A stretch of 64,000 nucleotides of DNA from assembly GCA_019925795.1 (NCBI GenBank), contig CM034303.1, forward strand, positions 55,165,931 to 55,229,930, given 5' to 3'. A program made the translations under genes and the position numbers. The stretch's first letter is position 1. Every line of letters starts with the position of its first letter. Source of the stretch: Dendrobium chrysotoxum (taxonomy: Eukaryota > Streptophyta > Magnoliopsida > Asparagales > Orchidaceae). Positions 59,211 to 64,000 of this stretch are shown one piece after another. The notes beneath the pieces were generated by a model that was not told where the DNA came from, did no database searches, and saw nothing but the letters and a program-made list of their open reading frames with translations.

Positions 59211-59858
59211 TGTTTGTTGATGTCTTACCTTTGAAATTATACGCTTTTCAAAGAGCAAGAGCAATTAGTCGCTTCCAACGATTTAAACGGTAAATTAAAA
59301 CAATAAATCAATGATTAGTTCAAGCAATATATTACATGATAAAGATTTAGAGCACAAAATAACCAATTAAATCAGATTTTGCTTAATGTGGGGTTTTCGA
59401 AAGAAATCCCTTAATTAATATTTATAATAGTCACTATTTAAGATCCATCACCCTCACTCTAACTCTTAATAACTGGTTAAGCAGAGAAAGCTTGTATGAT
59501 CTTTATAATGCCACAATTGAGAGGAACTTGGAAGAAATAAGATTCGGGAGAGAGTTCACCTTTGTCAGGATTCAGAATAAAGTTGCCACTGAACATGAGG
59601 TTATCGTTGATCAATAGCAGTTGCAAGGGAGAAGAGGTTTCTGTGGGCTCCGAAAATTCCATTGGATGTGCTCCCCGGCCTCTCCGCGCCATCGTTCTAT
59701 TTTCCTTGTTTTTTTGTTTGATGACGATGACGGTAAAGAGTTTTAACGAGATTAGGTTCCGGGTGAATTTTCAGAAGGCAGATTGGGTTTTAGATAAGAC
59801 ACTACCCAGAGATTTCGCCCTCAATTTGTGAGGACTTTATGATCTGAGTTCTGGTTTC

Positions 59859-59880
59859 CTATAGGCGCAAGCCCCTATAG
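59859..59880 (-). other. U5-type hairpin in the minus-strand LTR
   Basis: Minus-strand arms 'ctatagg' and 'cctatag' around the loop 'ggcttgcg', the same loop as at 5108-5115 with different paired arms. Confidence 0.7.
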
Positions 59881-60742
59881 TTAATTACCCCTCCCGATAA
59901 CGAGAGAGAACTTTCGATTAAGGCTAGTCATTAAAAAGCTCGCAAAGATTGTAAATCCAGCGTATAATAGCAACAATCTTAGGGTTTGAATTTTGGTTTT
60001 ATGATTTAAAATTTGTCACCATGAACTTAAAACTGGTGGTGGGGGGAATGAAGACGAGCCCGATCAAGATCCCATGGTTCCGTCGTCCCGGGCTGTCATG
60101 ATCCCTGGTCTACTTAGTCAGAGGAGGTAGTCGACCCAACCTGACAGAAGGCATCTTATCGGCAGCCATGGGTTACTTCGTCCAAGAATACCTTGTAGAC
60201 CTGGGTTGGTATTTGTCTAAGGGGATATATCTGAATCCACCTTAGCTGACAGAGGGCTTTGTGCCTATCGACTATACCCTATGATTCATCGCTCAAGGGT
60301 TTGACGCCGTTAGGGAACATACGGGCTTTGGCCGTGATCGTAATATAATGGTGCCATTTCGCGGCAAAACCACCCTATCAGAGGGCACGTGCCACGTCCC
60401 TGCTGGCAAGAGATTATTTGGGGATGAATCGTAGCGATACACCCGACATGCATTCGCTCTTTGTGAGCTGAGGTTAATTTCAAATTTATCACCCCCGACA
60501 AACAGTTGCGGGAGGTGGATTGGTTTTTAGTTTTTAGTTAGATTTCATTTCAGAGATTTGGAATTTTGTTTGATTTGAGATTTGAAACACCTCCGGTTGA
60601 GATTTCTGATCGACACGGCCATCATCGGGGTGACGTTAAAGTCACTAGTGTTTTCGTAGGATTTTGGGAGGCATTTTGTGATTTAAGTCGTGTCGACTCC
60701 AGTCCTTTCGAGGAGGAGGATGAGACTTGAATTTAGACCCGT

Positions 60743-60898
60743 GCAGCATTCTCAGACCATTAGATTTTGAAATCGTATGCGGTGGTCGGAGCACATGCGG
60801 GTTGTAGCATTTGACCCTGCGCAGCATTCTCAGACTTTTGCCTTTAGAAATTTGTCGTATTTATCGGAGCACATGCAGGAGTTTGTTGCACTTTAGTT
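60743..60898. repeat. 78-bp tandem duplication, diverged
   Basis: Two units begin 'gcagcattctcagac' and contain 'cggagcacatgc'. Confidence 0.75.
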
Positions 60899-62560
60899 TA
60901 AGGAGTCATATTTAATACATAAGTGAGGGATTTTTAAAATATTTAAATATGATCCATTGTGCGAGTGATTTCATTTAGAAAATTGCCCGAGATTTCATTT
61001 AAGGGCCTACGAACGCCTTCTGTCCGCTTGTACACATGTTGCGGATCCGGTAGCATTTTGCTTTAAATTTTCATTGGATCCATTCGTGGGTTATCCATGA
61101 GTATTCGAGAGTTATCAATTAAACTTGTAGATAGACTATCGTGCATATCATAAGCCTTTTATCATTGCTCGCAAGCGTTGGCATTCATCACAATTTGTTG
61201 CCTTGGATGTGTATATAATGCATTGCACACATCATATCTCTCTTAAGAGACTCATAGAAGCACTCAATTGTATGTATATTAGAAGTCCTAATACAATCAA
61301 CAATGAATAGGCCACTTAAACTTGACTTCTCCTTTAAAGTCATATCTTGTTAATATTATTGCTTTCATCATTCTTCCAAATCGTATTTAAATTCTCACAT
61401 GGTTAGTCATATTATCCCTTTGCACACAATAACCCTTTGGATGTTTAAGGTCTATTGTAATAGCTTTCTAAAGCATCTCGCATCACACCACATCTGTATG
61501 AATATATGATTTCAATTTGCCTAAGGCATGCATCAAGCCTATATGCATTTGGTAACTTAATCTTTTGACTCATAATAGCATGTCTAATACTAAGATGAAT
61601 ATAAGGTGCTCGTAGCCAGTAGTATAGAGAACCCTCAGGTAGATGCAACTTAGACTATAGCTAAGGATCTTAGTGAGCTTGAACTTGTTTATTGGAGAGT
61701 TATTGGAGAGCTTCTAGAGAGCTTTTGGAGAGCTTTGGAAGGCCAATATTAGTTGGAGAGATACTTAGTAGTTTGTACATATGCTGAATTATTGAAAATA
61801 TTGATTTATGCTCTTTTGACTTTTATTTGAATTTAATTGCTATACTTAACCAATTGATTTAATTAAGTGGTTAAATGAATTTTAATTAATGTTAAAAGTT
61901 CAATTTATTAGTTAAGATTTTAATTATTTAATTTAACCATTTAATGAATGTTAAGATTACAGTTTGAATTTATTTAGATTAATTATTTAGTCAAAATTTT
62001 AAAATTGTTAGAGTTTTGATTTGATTGAATTTAATTATTCATTTTAGTTAATGCGATTCAATTAGTTATCCAATTATTTAATTGATTATTTTAATTAATG
62101 CTTAAAATTAATTTGATTAAAACTATCTTACTTACTTTAATTAGACTCAATTTATTTGATTAAAGATTTTAGTTTTAAGTTAAATTCCAATTGAAATTAT
62201 TGAATTATTAAAAGGCATTTTTATTTAACATTAATCAATTAGCAATTATTATTTCAGTTAGTTAATAAAATTTGATTGTTTATTTAAATTGGTTAGTTAA
62301 TACATTTTACTAATTTGATTAACTGAATTCTTCTTTTAGATTAGTTAAAGTTTAAATTAGATTTTATGTTAATTAGTTAATTTAAATGGCATGTTCAATT
62401 TTAGATTGATTAGTTTATTAATTAAATTGATTAATTAGGAAATTTTTGTTATTTAATTTATCAATTAATTAATATTGCAATTATTTTCAAATTAAATAAT
62501 CATTTGAGCATTTTTCAATTTCTCCAAAATTGGTTAAGTCCCGGATTTTTTAGGAAATTT

Positions 62561-62950
62561 CGGCAGCCTTCCGGCGTCCCCTCCCCGGCGCCGGGAGGTA
62601 AGGGAGTGGCTCGACTCGGCCGGATCAAATCAACGGCGAGGAGATTTGGAGAGCGATCGAGTCTTCAAGTCTTCAAATTATGTGCAACCTGTTGATTAAA
62701 CAATTTAATTTTATTTTAAAAGGTAGTTTTTTTGTCCCCTCGAAAATCCGGCAGCCTTCCGGCGTCCCCTCCCCGGCGCCGGGAGGTAAGGAGGGCATTT
62801 GCCCTTTTGGCTCGACTCGACCGGATCAAATCGACGGCGAGGAGATTGGGTCTTCAAGTCTTCAATCTCTCGATCGGATTAGCTCGACGATCGAGGGCTT
62901 CGGGGGACCGAATCAAACCCCGGGACTTCCTTCAATCTTCTGATGTTGCA
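62561..62950. repeat. 188-bp tandem duplication with GC-rich core
   Basis: Both units start 'cggcagccttccggcgtccc', contain the near-palindrome 'ccccggcgccgggagg' and end with 'gtcttcaagtcttcaa'. They lie within the probable minus-strand LTR, as the CpG palindromes at 193-233 lie within the giant LTR. Confidence 0.8.
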
Positions 62951-62999
62951 AAACTTGTTTGAAAATTCTCACATCTCTCTCTCTCTTTCTCTTTTTAAT

Positions 63000-63172
63000 T
63001 ATTTTATTTTATTATATGTATTATAATATATTATATAATATACATATAATATACCAGATATAATATATCATATAATATATATTATAATATAATATATGAT
63101 ATATATTATTATATAAGATATATATTATATAATATATATAATATATAATATATATCTTATATAATATATTAA
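63000..63172. repeat. Degenerate AT microsatellite with palindromes
   Basis: Almost pure 'ata/tat' sequence made of 'tatataatatat' words; can fold on itself at many registers. Confidence 0.85.
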
Positions 63173-64000
63173 AAACAGAGAGAGGGGAAGAAGGATCGGG
63201 AAAAGCCCCCGATCGGGCTAGGGGTGGAGGCCACGCACGGCTCGCAAGCGGGAGCAGAGGTCAGGGACATCGGGTCTACCGGCGGCTTCGGTTCGGGTGG
63301 GATCGGCGGCAGTCAGGTCAGCCGGTCCGTGGTAGGCCGGAGTTCGGCGTCGGTTTGGCGAGGCTAGGGCACTGCTGCGGTCAAGCGTAGAAGGCACTCG
63401 GAAGAGATGAACGGAGTCGGTTTGCTCGACGGAGATCGACGACTGGTTGGGACCGAAGCAGGAGGTTGGAGTTTGGCAATCGAAGGCAGTCGCTGCGGCT
63501 AGGGCACAATGGATTTGGCTGGGCTTCGTCGATGTAAAAGGACCGGAGGTCAACGGAGATCAGAAGGTATGTTCTGAAACTTCTCCTTGTGTGTGATTTC
63601 CTGTTCTCAGAGCATATGTGTGCGTGAGAATGAAAATGGAAAAGGGTTTCGTTTTTGTGTCGTGAGAGGGAGATAGTTTGAGCGGTTATGTCCGATCGTG
63701 GGGAGCCAACCGTGGAGATCGTGGGCTTGCGTGGCTGGTCGGTCATTTTGTCCGATCAGCAGTTACAGTCAGCAGTTTCGTTCCACGTACTCTTCGACAG
63801 AGTGGTAGTTGTCAGGTCTATGTTGAAGAACGGAGACTGGAGAATGTCAATTAACCCTTGATCGTCGAAAACGAAGCCGTGATCATGTTCTGGATCAGCC
63901 GTACATGAGGGGGCAACAAACTATAGATTGGGGAACTTTTGGACAGCAAACAAAGGACTTCTGGACGGCGGGACAACAACGACCTTTGCTGAAATTTCTG

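Larger units (their letters stand above)
44320..64000 (+). other. Intron 2 if the gene is intact (no acceptor exon found)
   Basis: Canonical donor GTAAGT at 44320. The rest of the window holds transposon remnants and AT-rich DNA, and none of its frames resembles the next family exon. Either the intron exceeds 19.6 kb or the locus is broken. Confidence 0.5.
59211..64000 (-). mobile_element. Probable minus-strand Tat-type LTR (partial, runs off the right edge)
   Basis: Read on the minus strand the end is '..tcaacaaaca', like 'caatcaaaca' of the giant element. The segment 59840-59930 aligns with 5050-5130 of the giant LTR: shared words TTAATCGA, 'gtaattaacta', 'gggcttgcgc' and the U5 hairpin. 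Further out the layout is also alike: a mixed zone, a very AT-rich block (about 61780-62520) and GC-rich blocks (62560-62950, 63180-63560). It looks like a different family of the same lineage. Inner sequence at 61130-61680 may be another insertion. The small ORFs here show no family features. Confidence 0.55.

Noticed and set aside
59477..59831. Overlapping 71- and 89-codon ORFs on opposite strands, possibly a captured gene piece
   Set aside because: They lie inside the probable minus-strand LTR, overlap each other and match no family I know.
60000..62000. tRNA genes
   Set aside because: No stretch with A- and B-box sequence and cloverleaf pairing was seen; only primer sites complementary to tRNA 3' ends occur in the window.

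Overview
The window is nuclear DNA from a seed plant with a large, transposon-rich genome. The evidence is one host-type gene with spliced exons of a plant nucleotidyltransferase family, set among nested LTR retrotransposons (Tat/Ogre-type and other Ty3/gypsy), RTE-type LINE fragments with (TTG)n tails, foldback elements and dinucleotide microsatellites. I cannot name the species.

Layout. 1-27224 is one giant Tat/Ogre-type LTR retrotransposon on the + strand; its left end lies outside the window. The parts are: 5' LTR (1-5576, partial), tRNA-Arg-type primer site, a 1.9 kb leader with a five-fold hairpin-bearing repeat, ORF1, gag-pro-RT-RH-aRH-INT in one reading frame, a tandem-repeat 3' UTR, a hairpin beside the polypurine tract, and a 3' LTR ending at 27224. 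The two LTRs are almost identical, so the insertion is young. It sits inside the 3' untranslated region of a second LTR element, whose tandem repeats, polypurine tract and 3' LTR follow at 27225-30596.

30597-33000 is AT-rich intergenic DNA with a nested foldback element. From about 33000 a host gene begins: (CT)n-bearing 5' UTR, exon 1 (33892-34122), a 10,008 bp intron with a GC donor, and exon 2 (44131-44319) carrying the nucleotidyltransferase catalytic motif. Intron 1 holds a 3.28 kb Ty3/gypsy element with both LTRs but most of pol deleted, plus a minus-strand integrase remnant. The next exon is not visible in the window. If the gene is intact, intron 2 exceeds 19.6 kb and contains two RTE LINE fragments, a decayed Ty3/gypsy element (54.5-59.2 kb) and, from 59211 to the right edge, a probable minus-strand Tat-type LTR that cuts the gypsy integrase.

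How the parts relate. Only the 1-27224 element looks nearly functional. It has intact RT, RNase H and integrase motifs, with one in-frame amber codon between ORF1 and gag. Its non-coding parts carry several inverted repeats whose arms change in a compensatory way, between tandem copies or between element families, which points to RNA structures under constraint. The host gene appears to be an ordinary housekeeping-type nucleotidyltransferase with introns enlarged by transposons.
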